Shown piece after piece: positions 47,447 to 58,312 of a DNA stretch of 64,000 nt. Origin of the DNA: Panulirus ornatus (lineage: Eukaryota; Arthropoda; Malacostraca; Decapoda; Palinuridae); NCBI RefSeq assembly GCF_036320965.1, contig NC_092271.1, positions 12,486,596-12,550,595 of the forward strand. Reading direction: 5' to 3'. The notes below the pieces were generated by a model. It searched no databases and was not told the DNA's origin. It saw only the letters and a program-made list of their open reading frames with translations. Position 1 is the first letter of the stretch. Each line of letters begins with the position of its first letter. The position numbers and the translations under genes were made by a program.

Positions 47447-49030
47447 AACAACTGACTCACTTCTCAAGCCCTCTCATCCACAACAGACTGCATACTTGCC
47501 CCTCTCTCCAAAACCCTTGCGTTCACCTCTCTAATAACCCCATCCATAAACAGATTAAACCACCATGGAGACATAACACACCCCTGCCACAAACCAACAT
47601 TCGCTGGGAACGATTCACTTTCCTCTCTTCCGATTTGTACACATGCCTTACATCCACAATAAAAACTTTTCACTGCTTCTAGCAACTTACCTCCCACACC
47701 ATATACTCTTAATACCTTCCACAAAGCATCTCTATCAACTCTATCATATGCCTTCTCCAGATCCATAAATGCTACATACAAATCCACCTCATTTGCTAGG
47801 TACTTCTCACATACATTCTTCAAAGCAAACACCTGATCCACACATCCTCTACCACTTCTGAAGCCACACTGCTCTTCCCCAATCTGATGCTCTGTACATG
47901 CCTTCACCCTCTCAATCAACAGCCTCCCATATAATTTCCCAGGAATACTCAACAAACTTATACCTCTGTAATTTGAACACTCACCTTTATCCCCTTTGCC
48001 TTTATACAATGGTACTATGCATGGAATCTGCCAATCCTCAGGCACTTCACCATGAACCATACATACATTGAATATTCTCACTAACCAGTCAACAAATTCC
48101 ACTGCAATACCATCGGAACCCGCTGTCTTGCCGGCTTTCATCATCTGTAAGGCTTTCACTAACTCTTTTATGTTCATCAAACCATTCTCCCTGACCCTCT
48201 CACACCACCTAAACGAAATCACCCTATATCTACCACTCTATCATCAAACACATTCAACAAACCTTCAAAATACTCACTCCATCTCCTTCTCACTTCACCA
48301 CTACTTGTTATTACCTCCCCATTTGCCCCCTTCACCGATGTTCCCATTTGTTCTTTTGTCTTACTTACTTTATTTACCTCCTTCCAAAATATCTTTTTAT
48401 TCTCCCTGAAATCTAACGATACTCTCTCACCCTAACTCTCATTTGCCCTCTTTTTCACCTGTTACACCTTTCTCTTGACTCCCAGTCATTTGTACTATTT
48501 CCCTGCAAAAATCATCCAAGTACCTCTCTCTTCTCTTTCACTAACAATCGTACTTCTTCATCCCACCACTCACTGCCCTTTCTAATCTGCCCATCTCCCA
48601 CCTTTCTCATGCCACAAGCATCTTTTGCGCAAGCCATCACTGCTTCCCTAAATACATCCCATTCCTCCCCCACTCCCCTTACATCATTTGCTCTCACCTT
48701 TTTCCATTCTGCACTCAATCTCTCCTGGCACTTCCTCACACAAGTCTCCTTTCCAAGCTCACTTACTCTCACCGTTCTCTTCACCCCAACATTCTTCAGA
48801 AAACCCTCTACAAATCTTCACCTTTGCACCCACAAGATAATGATCAGACATCCCTCCAGTTGCCCCTCTCAGAACATTAACATCTAAAGGTCTCTCTTTC
48901 ACACGCCTATCAATTAACATGTAATCCAATAACGCTTTCTGGCCATCTCTCCTACGTACATATGTATACTTATGTATATCTCTCTTTTTAAGCCAGCTAT
49001 TCCCAATCACCAGTCCTTTTTCAGTACATA
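47447..49030 (-). mobile_element. LINE-A fragment from endonuclease end to mid-RT, 3' part missing; right partner of the 2.1-kb duplication
   Basis: On the minus strand: the IGNSWLKKRDIHKYTYV and GGMSDHYLVGAKVK endonuclease blocks (48759-49010), then the ELGKETCVRKCQERLSAEW linker (48512-48784), then RT to QLL (47464-48222). It lacks the C-terminal region and 3' UTR, ending at AACAACTGACTC beside the tail of a plus copy. Its 5' side runs into a (TA)n tract. Confidence 0.87.
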
Positions 49031-49046
49031 ATATATATATATATTT
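49031..49046. repeat. (TA)n tract
   Basis: Short TA run between the 5' truncation of one minus LINE-A and the (AAAT)-rich tail of the next. Confidence 0.85.
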
Positions 49047-51049
49047 ATTTATTCATTTATTTTGCTTTGTTGCTGTCTCCCGCATTAGCGAGGCAGCGCA
49101 TGGAAACAGATGGAAGAATGGCCCAACCCACCCACATACACATGTATATACATACACATCCACACACGCAATATAGGCATACCTATACATCTCAACATAT
49201 ACATATATATATACACAAACAGACATACACATATATACACATACACATAATTCATACTGTCTGCCTTTATTCATTCCCATCGCTACCCCGCCACACATGA
49301 AAAATAACCACCCCCTCCCCCCAAATGTGCGCGAGGTAGTGCAAGGAACAGACAACAAAGGCTACTTTCGTTCACATTCAGTCTCTAGCTGTCATGTAAT
49401 AATGCACCGAAATCACAGTTCCCTTTCCACATCCAGGCCCCACAGAACTTTCTATGGTTTACCCAAGACGCTTCACATGCCTTGGTTCAATCCATTGACA
49501 ACACGTCGACCGCAGTATATCACATCGTTCCAATTCACTCTATTCCTTGCACGCCTTTCACCCTCCTGCATGTTCAGGCCCCGATCACTCAAAATCTTTT
49601 TCACTCCATCTTTCCACCTCCAATTTGGTCTCCCACTTCTCCTCGTTCCCTCCATCTCAGACACATATATCCTCTTGGTCAATCTTTCCTCACTCATTCT
49701 CTCCATGTGCCCAAACCATTTCAAAACACCCTCTTCTGCTCTCTCAACCACACTCTTTTTACTAACACACATCTCTCTTACCCTATCATTACTTACTCAA
49801 TCAAACCACCTCACACCACATATTGTCCTCAAACATCTCATTTCCAGCACATCCACCCTCCTCCACACAACTCTATCCATAGCCCACGCTTCGCAACCAT
49901 ATAACATTGTTGGAACCACTATTCCTTCAAACATACCCATTTTTGCTTTCCGAGATAATGTTCTCGACTTCCACACATTCTTCAAGGCTCGCAGAATTTT
50001 CGCCCCCTCCCCCACCCTATGATTCACTTCCACTTCCATGGTTCCATCCGCTGCCAGATCCACTCCCAGATGTCTAAAACACTTAACTTCCTCCAGTTTT
50101 TCTCCATTCAAACTTACCTCCCAATTGACTTGTCCCTCAACTTTACACCTAATAACCTTGCTCTTATTCACATTTACTCTCAGCTTTCTTCTTTCACACA
50201 CTTTACCAAACTCAGTCACCAGCTTCTGCAGTTTCTCACATGAATCAGCCACCAGCGCTGTATCATCAGCGAACAGCAACTGACTCGCTTCCCAAGCTCT
50301 CTCATTCACAACAGACTGCATACTTGCCCCTCTTTCAAAAACTCTTGCATTCACCTCCCTAACAACCCATCCATAAACAAATTAAACAACCATGGAAACA
50401 TCACAAACCCCTGCCGCAAACCTACATTCACTGAGAACCAATCACTTTCCTCTCTTCCTACACATACACATTCCTTACATCCTTGATAAAAACTTTTCAC
50501 TGCTTCTAACAACTTGCCTCCCACACCATATATTCTTAATACTTTCCACAGAGCCTCTCTATCAACTCCATCATATACCTTCTCCAGATCCATAAATGCT
50601 ACATACAAATCCATTTGCTTTTCGAAGTATTTCTCACATACATTCTTCAAAGCAAACACCTGACCCACACATCCTCTACCACTCCTGAAACCACACTGCT
50701 CTTCTCCAATCTGATGCTCTGTACATGCCTTCACCCTCTCAATCAATACCCTCCCATATAATTTCCCAGGAATACTCAACAAAACTTATACCTCTGTAAT
50801 TTGAGCACTCACTTTTATCCCCTTTGCACTATGCAAGCATTCCGCCAATCCTCAGGCACCTCACCATGAGTCATGCATACATCAAATAACCTTACTAACC
50901 AGTCAACAATACAGTCACCCCCTTTTTTAATAAATTCCACTGCAATACCATCCAAAGCCGCTGCCTTGCCGGCTTTCATCATCCGCAAAGCTTTTACTAC
51001 CTCATCTCTGTTTATCAAATCATTTTCCATAACCCTCTCACTTTGCACA
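49047..51049 (-). mobile_element. 5'-truncated LINE-A, long 3' UTR
   Basis: Tail, long 3' UTR, C-terminal region (49473-49772), RT with FADD (49797-50354) and upstream RT (50351-50782, 50815-51048). It has several frameshifts, including a deletion near 50824 in the PLYKGKGDK block. It is truncated at CTTTGCACACCA by (TA)n. Confidence 0.88.
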
Positions 51050-51051
51050 CC

Positions 51052-51077
<26 letters not shown>
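51050..51077. repeat. (TA)n tract between head-to-head LINE-A copies
   Basis: About 13 TA units between the truncated 5' ends of a minus and a plus copy. Confidence 0.93.
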
Positions 51078-51082
<5 letters not shown>

Positions 51083-53719
51083 GATTACGTGTTAATTGAT
51101 AAGCAAGCAAAAGAGAGACTTTAGGATGTTAATGTGCTGAGAGGTGCAACTGGAGGGATGTCTGATCATTACCTTGTGGAGGCGATAGTGAAGATTTGTA
51201 GAGGTTTTCAGAAAAGAAGAGCGAATGTTGGGGTACAAAGAGTGGTGAGAGTTAGTGAGCATGGGAAGGAGACTTGTGTGAGGAAGTACCAGGAGAGACT
51301 GTGTACAGAATGGAAAAAGGTGAGAACAAAGGACGAAAGGGGAGTGGGGGAGGAATGGGATGTATTTAGGGAAGCAGTGATGGCTTGCGCAAAAGATACT
51401 TGTGGCATGAGAAGTGTGGGAGGTGGGCAGACTAGAAAGGGTAGTGAGTGGTGGGATGAAGAAGTAAGATTATTAGTGAAAGAGAAGAGAGAGGCATTTG
51501 GACAATTTTTGCAAGGAAATAATGCAAATGACTGGGAGATGTATAAAAGAGGCAGGAGGTCAAGAGAAAGGTGCAAGAGGTGAAAAAGAGGGCAAATGAG
51601 AGTTGGGGTGAGAGAGTATCATTAAATTTTAGGGAGAATAAAAAGATGTTTTGGAAGGAGGTAAATAAAGTGCGTAAGACAAGGGAACAAATGGGAACAT
51701 TGGTGAAGGGGGCTAATGGGGAGTTGATAACAAGTAGTGGTGATGTGAGAAGGAGATGGAGTGAGTATTTTGAAGGTTTGTTGAATGTGTTTGATGATAG
51801 AGTGGCAGATATAGGGTGTTTTGGTCGAGGTTGTGTGCAAAGTGAGAGGGTTAGCGAGAATGATTTGGTAAACAGAGAAGAGGTAGTAAAAGCTTTGTGG
51901 AAGATGAAAGCCGGCAAGGCAACGAGTTTGGATGGTATTGCAGTGGAATTTATTAAAAAAGGGGGTGACTGTATTGTTGACTGGTTGGTAAGGTTATTTA
52001 ATGTATGTATGATTCGTGGTGAGGTGCCTGAGGATTGGCGGAATGCTTGCATAGTGCCACTGTACAAAGGCAAAGGGGATAAGAGTGAGTGCTCAAATTA
52101 CAGAGGTATAAGTTTGTTGAGTATTCCTGGGAAATTCTATGGGAGGGTATTGATTGAGAGGGTGTAGGCATGTACAGAGCATCAGACTGGAGAAGAGCAG
52201 TGTGGTTTCAGAAGTGGTAGAGGATGTGTGGATCAGGTGTTTGCTTTGAAGAATGTATGTGAGAAATACTTAGAAAAGCAAATGGATTTGTATGTAGCAT
52301 TTATGGATCTGGAGAAGGCATAGGATAGAGTTGATAGAGATGCTCTGTGGAAGGTATATGTGGGAGGCAAGTTGTTAGAAGCAGTGAAAAGTTTTTATCG
52401 AGGATGTAAGGCAAGTGTACATGTAGGAAGAGAGGAAAGTGATTGATTCTCAGTGAATGTAGGTTTGCGTCAGGGGTGTGTGATGTCTCCATGGTTGTTT
52501 AATTTGTTTATGGATGGGGTTGTTAGGGAGGTGAATGCAAGAGTTTTGGAAAGAGGGGCAAGTATGCAGTCTGTTGTGGATGAGAGAGCTTGGGAAGTGA
52601 GTCAGTTGTTGTTCGCTGATGATACAGCGCTGGTGGCTGATTCATGTGAGAAACTGCAGAAGTTGGTGACTGAGTTTGGTAAAGTGTGTGAAAGAAGAAA
52701 GTTAAGAGTAAATGTGAATAAGAGCAAGGTTATTAGGTACAGTAGGGTTGAGGGTCAAGTCAATTGGGAGGTAAGTTTGAATGGAGAAAAACTGGAGGAA
52801 GTAAAGTGTTTTGGATATCTGGGAGTGGATCTGGCAGCAGATGGAACCATGGAAGTGGAAGTGAATCATAGGGTGGGGGAGGGGGCGAAAATTCTGGGAG
52901 CCTTGAAGAATGTTTGGAAGTCGAGAACATTATCTCGGAAAGCAAAAATGGGTATGTTTGAAGGAATAGTGGTTGCAACAATGTTGTATGGTTGCGAGGC
53001 GTGAGCTATGGATAGAGTTGTGCGCAGGAGGGTGGATGTGCTGGAAATGAGATGTTTGAGGACAATATGTGGTGTGAGGTGGTTTGATCGAGTAAGTAAT
53101 GTAAGGGTAAGAGAGATGTGTGGAAATAAAAAGAGTGTGGTTGAGAGAGAAGAGGAGGGTGAAAGAGTGTGGTTGAGAGTGCAGAGGAGGGTGAAAGGCG
53201 TGCATGGAATAGAGTGAACTGGAACAATATGGTATACCGGGGTCGACGTGCTGTCAATGGATTGAACCAGGGCATGTGAAGCGTTCTGGGGTAAACCATG
53301 GAAAGTTCTGTGGGGCCTGGATGTGGAAAGGGAGCTGTGGTTTCGGTGCATTATTACATGACAGCTAGAGACTGAGTGTGAACGAATGGGGCCTTTGTTG
53401 TCTTTTCCTAGTGCTACCTCGCACACATGAGAGGGGGAGGGGGTTGTTATTCCATGTGTGGCGGGGTGGTGATGGGAATAAATAAAGGCAGACAGTATGA
53501 ATTATGTACATGTGTATATATATATATATATATATATGTCTGTGTGTGTATATATATATGTGTACATTGAGATGTATAGGTATGTATATTTGCGTGTGTG
53601 GACGTGTATGTACATACATATGTATGTGGGTGAATTGGGCCATTCTTTCGTCTGATTCCTTGCACTACCTCGCAAATGCGGGAGACAGCGACAAAGCAAA
53701 ATAAATATAATTGAATTAT
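51078..53719 (+). mobile_element. 5'-truncated LINE-A from endonuclease C-terminus to tail, inactive
   Basis: Starts at TTGGATTACGTGTTAATTGA (the LDYVLID block) and keeps GGMSDHYLV, the linker, RT and FADD (about 52615). Lesions: a TAG in the IERV-ACTEHQ block (about 52165), a TAG for the tyrosine of the motif A block (GCATAGGAT, about 52319), a deletion in the KVLRIYGVGG block (about 52355), and a C-terminal deletion near 53160 in the EGVLKWFGHM region. The long 3' UTR and tail end at about 53719. Confidence 0.89.
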
Positions 53720-53721
53720 CA

Positions 53722-53989
53722 TTTTGCTTTGTCGCTGTCTCCTGCATTAGCATGGAAGTGCAAGGAAACAGATGAAATAAATGGCCCAACCCACCCACAT
53801 ACACATGTATATACATTCTTCCCAAGCTCACTTACTCTCACCACTCTTTTTACCCCAACATATGTTTTTTGCTTTGTCGCTGTCTCCCGCGTTAGCGACA
53901 AAAACAAATCAAACAACCATGGAGACATCACACACCCCTGCCGCAAACCTACATTCACTGAGAACCAATCACTTTCCTCTCTTCCTACA
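53722..53989 (-). mobile_element. Mosaic of four short LINE-A pieces
   Basis: In plus-strand order: a tail/3' UTR end (53722-53815), 45 bp of endonuclease-linker sequence (53816-53861, the ELGKE-SELGK block), a second tail end (53862-53898, GCTTTGTCGCTGTCTCCCGC) and an RT segment (53899-53989, the SDWFSVNVGLRQGCVMSPWL block). All are minus-oriented and joined without spacers. Confidence 0.8.
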
Positions 53990-54310
53990 CAAAGTGGCCT
54001 TTGTTGTCTTTTCCTAGCGCTACATCATGCACATTTGGGGGGAGGGGGTGGTTATTTCATGTGTGGCAGGGTGGCGATGGGAATGAATAAAGGCAGACAG
54101 TATGAATTATGTACATGTGTATATATGTATATGTCTGTGTGTGTATATATATGTGTACATTGAGTTGTATAGGTATGTATATTTGCGTGTGTGGACGTGT
54201 ATGTATATGCATGTGTATGTGGGTGGGTTGGTCCATTCTTTCGTCTGTTTCCTTGCGCTACCTCGCTAACGCGGGAGACAGCGACAAAGGAAAATAATAA
54301 TTATAATATT
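53990..54310 (+). mobile_element. LINE-A 3' UTR fragment
   Basis: GTGGCCTTTGTTGTCTTTTC through TGGCGATGGGAATGAATAAA to CGCTAACGCGGGAGACAGCG and an AAATAATAA tail. No coding sequence. Confidence 0.87.
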
Positions 54311-54321
54311 ATTATTTACTA

Positions 54322-54460
54322 TTATACTTTGTCGCTGTCTCCCACGTTAGCAAGGTAGCGCAAGGAAACAGACGAAAGAATCGCCCAACCCGCCCACATA
54401 CACATGTATATACATACACGTCCACACACACACATATACATACCTATACATCTCAACGTA
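54322..54460 (-). mobile_element. LINE-A 3' UTR terminal fragment, tail-to-tail with the preceding copy
   Basis: CTTTGTCGCTGTCTCCCACG through ACACATGTATATACATACAC to CATCTCAACGTATA, ending in (TA)n. With the plus fragment before it, this forms a near-palindromic arrangement around 54312-54321. Confidence 0.86.
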
Positions 54461-54467
54461 TATATAT

Positions 54468-54541
<74 letters not shown>
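54461..54541. repeat. (TA)n tract
   Basis: About 40 TA units. Confidence 0.95.
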
Positions 54542-54545
<4 letters not shown>

Positions 54546-54807
54546 CTTAGACATTGAAGCTTATTGATACAGTGGTTAAATTGATGAGAACTACTATTGA
54601 CGTTTGTGTAAATAAATTAAACATTTCCTTTTTCCATAGCCAGAGGTTGAACCATTATGTGACATTCATTTTTTCATTTCATTTCAAGCTAGAAGTTTCA
54701 GTTTTCTAAATTGTTTCTTACATTTTTCACATGTATATATATGTATGTGTGTGTGTGTGTATATGTGCGTGTGTATGTGTGTGTATGTGTATATATATAT
54801 GTATATT
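54542..54807. other. Unique spacer followed by (TG/TA)n
   Basis: 54542-54729 is AT-rich with no recognised feature. 54730-54807 is a TG/TA dinucleotide tract that abuts the LINE-A 5' end. Confidence 0.6.
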
Positions 54808-57800
54808 ATCCCTGGGGATAGGGGTGAAAGAATACTTCCCACGCATTCCTCGCGTGTCGTAGAAAGCGACTAGAGGGGACGGGAGCGGGGGGCCAGAAAT
54901 CCTCCCCTCCTTGTATTTTTTAACTTTCTAAAATGGGAAACAGAAGAAGGAGTCACACGGGGAGTGCTCATCCTCCTCGAAGGCTCAGATTGGGGTGCCT
55001 AAATGTGTGTGGATGTACCCAAGATGAGAAAAAAGGAGAGATAGGTAGTATGTTTGAGGAAAGGAACCTGGATGTTTTGGCTCTGAGTGAAACGAAGCTC
55101 AAGGGTAAAGGGGAAGAGTGGTTTGGGAATGTCTTGGGAGTAAAGTCAGGGGTTAGTGAGAGGACAAGAGCAAGGGAAGGAGTAGCAGTACTCCTGCAAC
55201 AGGAGTTGTGGAAGTATGTGATAGAATGTAAGAAAGTAAATTCTCGATTAATATGGGTAAAACTGAAAGTTGATGGAGAGAGATGGGTGATTATTGGTGC
55301 ATATGCACCTGGGCATGAGAAGAAAGATCATGAGAGGCAAGTGTTTTGGGAGCAGCTGAATGAGTGTGTTAGTGGTTTTGATGCACGAGACCAGGTTATA
55401 GTGTTGGGTGATTTGAATGCAAAGGTGAGTAATGTGGCAGTTGAGGGAATAATTGGTATACATGGGGTGTTCAGTGTTGTAAATGGAAATGGTGAAGAGC
55501 TTGTAGATTTATGTGCTGAAAAAGGACTGATGATTGGGAATACCTGGTTTAAAAAGCGAGATATACATAAGTATACTTATGTAAGTAGGAGAGATGGCCA
55601 GAGAGCATTTTTGGATTACGTGTTAATTGACAGGCGCGCGAAAGAGAGACTTTTGGATGTTAATGTGCTGAGAGGTGCAACTGGAGGGATGTCTGATCAT
55701 TATCTTGTGGAGGCTAAGGTGAAGATTTGTATGGGTTTTCAGAAAAGAAGAGTGAATGTTGGGGTGAAGAGGGTGGTGAGAGTAAGTGAGCTTGGGAAGG
55801 AGACTTGTGTGAGGAAGTACCATGAGAGACTGAGTACAGAATGGAAAAAGGTGAGAACAATGGAAGTAAGGGGAGTGGGGGAGGAATGGGATGTATTTAG
55901 GGAATCAGTGATGGATTGCGCAAAAGATGCTTGTGGCATGAGAAGAGTGGGAGGTGGGTTGATTAGAAAGGGTAGTGAGTGGTGGGATGAAGAAGTAAGA
56001 GTATTAGTGAAAGAGAAGAGAGAGGCATTTGGACGATTTTTGCAGGGAAAAAATGCAATTGAGTGGGAGACGTATAAAAGAAAGAGACAGGAGGTCAAGA
56101 GAAAGGTGCAAGAGGTGAAAAAAAGGGCAAATGAGAGTTGGGGTGAGAGAGTATCATTAAATTTTAGGGAGAATAAAAAGATGTTCTGGAAGGAGGTAAA
56201 TAAAGTGCATAAGACAAGGGAGCAAATGGGAACTTCAGTGAAGGGCGCAAATGGGGAGGTGATAACAAGTAGTGGTGATGTGAGAAGGAGATGGAGTGAG
56301 TATTTTGAAGGTTTGTTGAATGTGTTTGATGATAGAGTGGCAGATATAGGGTGTTTTGGTCGAGGTGGTGTGCAAAGTGAGAGGGTTAGGGAAAATGATT
56401 TGGTAAACAGAGAAGAGGTAGTAAAAGATTTGCGGATGATGAAAGCCGGCAAGGTAGCAGGTTTGGATGATATTGCAGTGGAATTTATTAAAAAAAGGGG
56501 GTGACTGTATTGTTGACTGGTTGGTAAGGTTATTTAATGTATGTATGACTCATGGTGAGGTGCCTGAGGATTGGCAGAATGCGTGCATAGTGCCATTGTA
56601 CAAAGGCAAAGGGGATAAGAGTGAGTGCTCAAATTACAGAGGTATAAGTTTGTTGAGTATTCCTGGCAAATTATATGGGAGGGTATTGATTGAGAGGGTG
56701 AAGGCATGTACAGAGCATCAGATTGGGGAAGAGCAGTGTGGTTTCAGAAGTGGTAGAGGATGTGTGGATCAGGTGTTTGCTTTGAAGAATGTATGTGAGA
56801 AATACTTCGAAAAGCAAATGGATTTGTATGTAGCATTTATGGATCTGGAGAAGGCATAGGATAGAGCTGATAGAGATGCTCTGTGGAAGGTATTAAGAAT
56901 ATATGGTGTGGGAGGCAAGTTGTTAGAAGCAGTGAAAAGTTTTTATCGAGGATGTAAGGCATGTGTACGTGTAGGAAGAGAGGAAAGTGATTGGTTCTCA
57001 GTGAATGTAGGTTTGCGGCAGGGGTGTGTGATATCTCCATGGTTGTTTAATTTGTTTATGGATGGGGTTGTTAGGGAGGTGAATGCAAGAGTTTTGGAAA
57101 GAGGGGCAAGTATGAAGTCTGTTGGGGATGAGAGAGCTTGGGAAGTGAGTCAGTTGTTGTTCGCTGATGATACAGCGCTGGTGGCTGATTCATGTGAGAA
57201 ACTGCAGAAGCTGGTGACTGAGTTTGGTAAAGTGTGTGAAAGAAGAAAGTTAAGAGTAAATGTGAATAAGAGCAAGGTTATTAGGTACAGTAGGGTTGAG
57301 GGTCAAGTCAATTGGGAGGTGAGTTTGAATGGAGAAAAACTGGAGGAAGTGAAGTGTTTTAGATATCTGGGAGTGGATCTGGCAGTGGATGGAACCATGG
57401 AAGCGGAAGTGGATCATAGGGTGGGGGAGGGGGCGAAAATTCTGGGAGCCTTGAAGAATGTGTGGAAGTCGAGAACATTATCTCGGAAAGCAAAAATGGG
57501 TATGTTTGAAGGAATAGTGGTTCCAACAATGTTGTATGGTTGTGAGGCGTGGAATATGGATAGAGTTGTGCGCAGGAGGATGGATGTGCTGGAAATGAGA
57601 TGTTTGAGGACAATGTGTGGTGTGAGGTGGTTTGATCGAGTAAGTAACGTAAGGGTAAGAGAGATGTGTGGAAATAAAAAGAGCGTGGTTGAGAGAGCAG
57701 AAGAGGGTGTTTTGAAATGGTTTGGTCACATGGAGAGAATGAGTGAGGAAAGATTGACCAAGAGGATATACGTGTCAGAGGTGGAGGGAACGAGGAGAAG

Positions 57801-58127
57801 AGGGAGACCAAATTGGAGGTGGAAAGATGGAGTGAAAAAGATTTTGTGTGATCGGGGCCTGAACATGCAGGAGGGTGAAAGGAGGGCAAGGAATAGAGTG
57901 AATTGGAGCGATGTGGTATACCGGGGTTGACGTGCTGTCAGTGGATTGAATCAAGGCATGTGAAGCGTCTGGGGTAAATCATGGAAAGCTGTGTAGGTAT
58001 ATTTGCGTGTGTGGACGTATGTATATACATGTGTATGGGGGTGGGCTGGGCCATTTCTTTCGTCTGTTTCCTTGCGCTACCTCGCAAACGCGGGAGACAG
58101 CGACAAAGCAAAAAAAAGAAAAAAAAA
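54808..58127 (+). mobile_element. Near full-length LINE-A with 5' head (reference copy)
   Basis: The only copy here with head, complete endonuclease, RT, C-terminus and tail. The 5' head ATCCCTGGGGATAGGGG (54808 to about 54932) is shared with retroposon S. One long ORF follows, then the short 3' UTR (57985 on) and an A-rich end interrupted by G (58105-58127). The single ORF with an APE endonuclease followed directly by RT, the RWFGHMERM-type C-terminus and short tandem/A-rich tails point to the RTE group; the clade assignment is by motif only. Confidence 0.9.
54933..57930 (+). pseudogene. LINE-A endonuclease-reverse transcriptase, one frameshift and one stop
   Basis: Would be about 998 codons if uninterrupted. 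The APE-type endonuclease (residues 18-260) keeps its expected residues: N24 (LNVCG), E53 (LSETKL), Y124 (AYAPGH), D160/N162 (LGDLNAKV) and S254-D255-H256. A basic linker follows (about 270-420, KRKRQEVKRKVQEVKKR). RT blocks are KAGKVAGLDDIAVEF, NYRGISLLSIPGK, FRSGRGCVDQVFALK, motif A AFMDLEKA and motif C LLFADDTALVADS. The C-terminus has a conserved RCLRTMCGVRWFDRV and KWFGHMERM region. An extra A in the A-run near 56490 shifts the frame, and TAG at 56857-56859 replaces the tyrosine after LEKA. The start at 54933 is the first ATG after the 5' head. Confidence 0.9.
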
Positions 58128-58138
58128 AAATATATACA

Positions 58139-58312
58139 TAAAGACTCTACATATGTGCACATGTACATAATTGATAGTCTGCCCCTATTCATTCCCGTCG
58201 CCACCCTGCCACACATGAAATGACAAACCCCTCCCACGCATGCGTGCGAGGTAGCGCTAAGAAAAGACAACAAAGGCCACATTCGTTTACACTCAATCTC
58301 TAGCTGTCATGT
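58139..58312 (-). mobile_element. LINE-A 3' UTR fragment without tail
   Basis: GTACATAATTGATAGTCTGC, then CGTCGCCACCCTGCC, then AAAAGACAACAAAGGCCACA to TCTCTAGCTGTCATGTA. The terminal tail block is absent; it abuts the A-rich end of the near full-length plus copy. Confidence 0.85.

Larger units (their letters stand above)
43530..47706. repeat. 2.1-kb direct tandem duplication (units 43530-45626 and 45627-47706)
   Basis: Each unit holds the 5' end of a minus LINE-A, a plus 3' UTR fragment, a (TA)n tract, retroposon S, a minus LINE-A, an internally deleted plus LINE-A and the start of another minus LINE-A. The offset is 2097 bp before and 2080-2081 after the (TA)n, which is shorter in unit 2. 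The junction copy is hybrid. Up to 45626 it matches the right copy (TAGCAACTTAC, ATATACTCTT); from 45644 it matches the left copy (CACAGAGCATC and onward to TAATTTAATGAATATG). The crossover lies within the shared 17 bases TCTTAATACCTTCCACA at 45627-45643. Confidence 0.92.
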
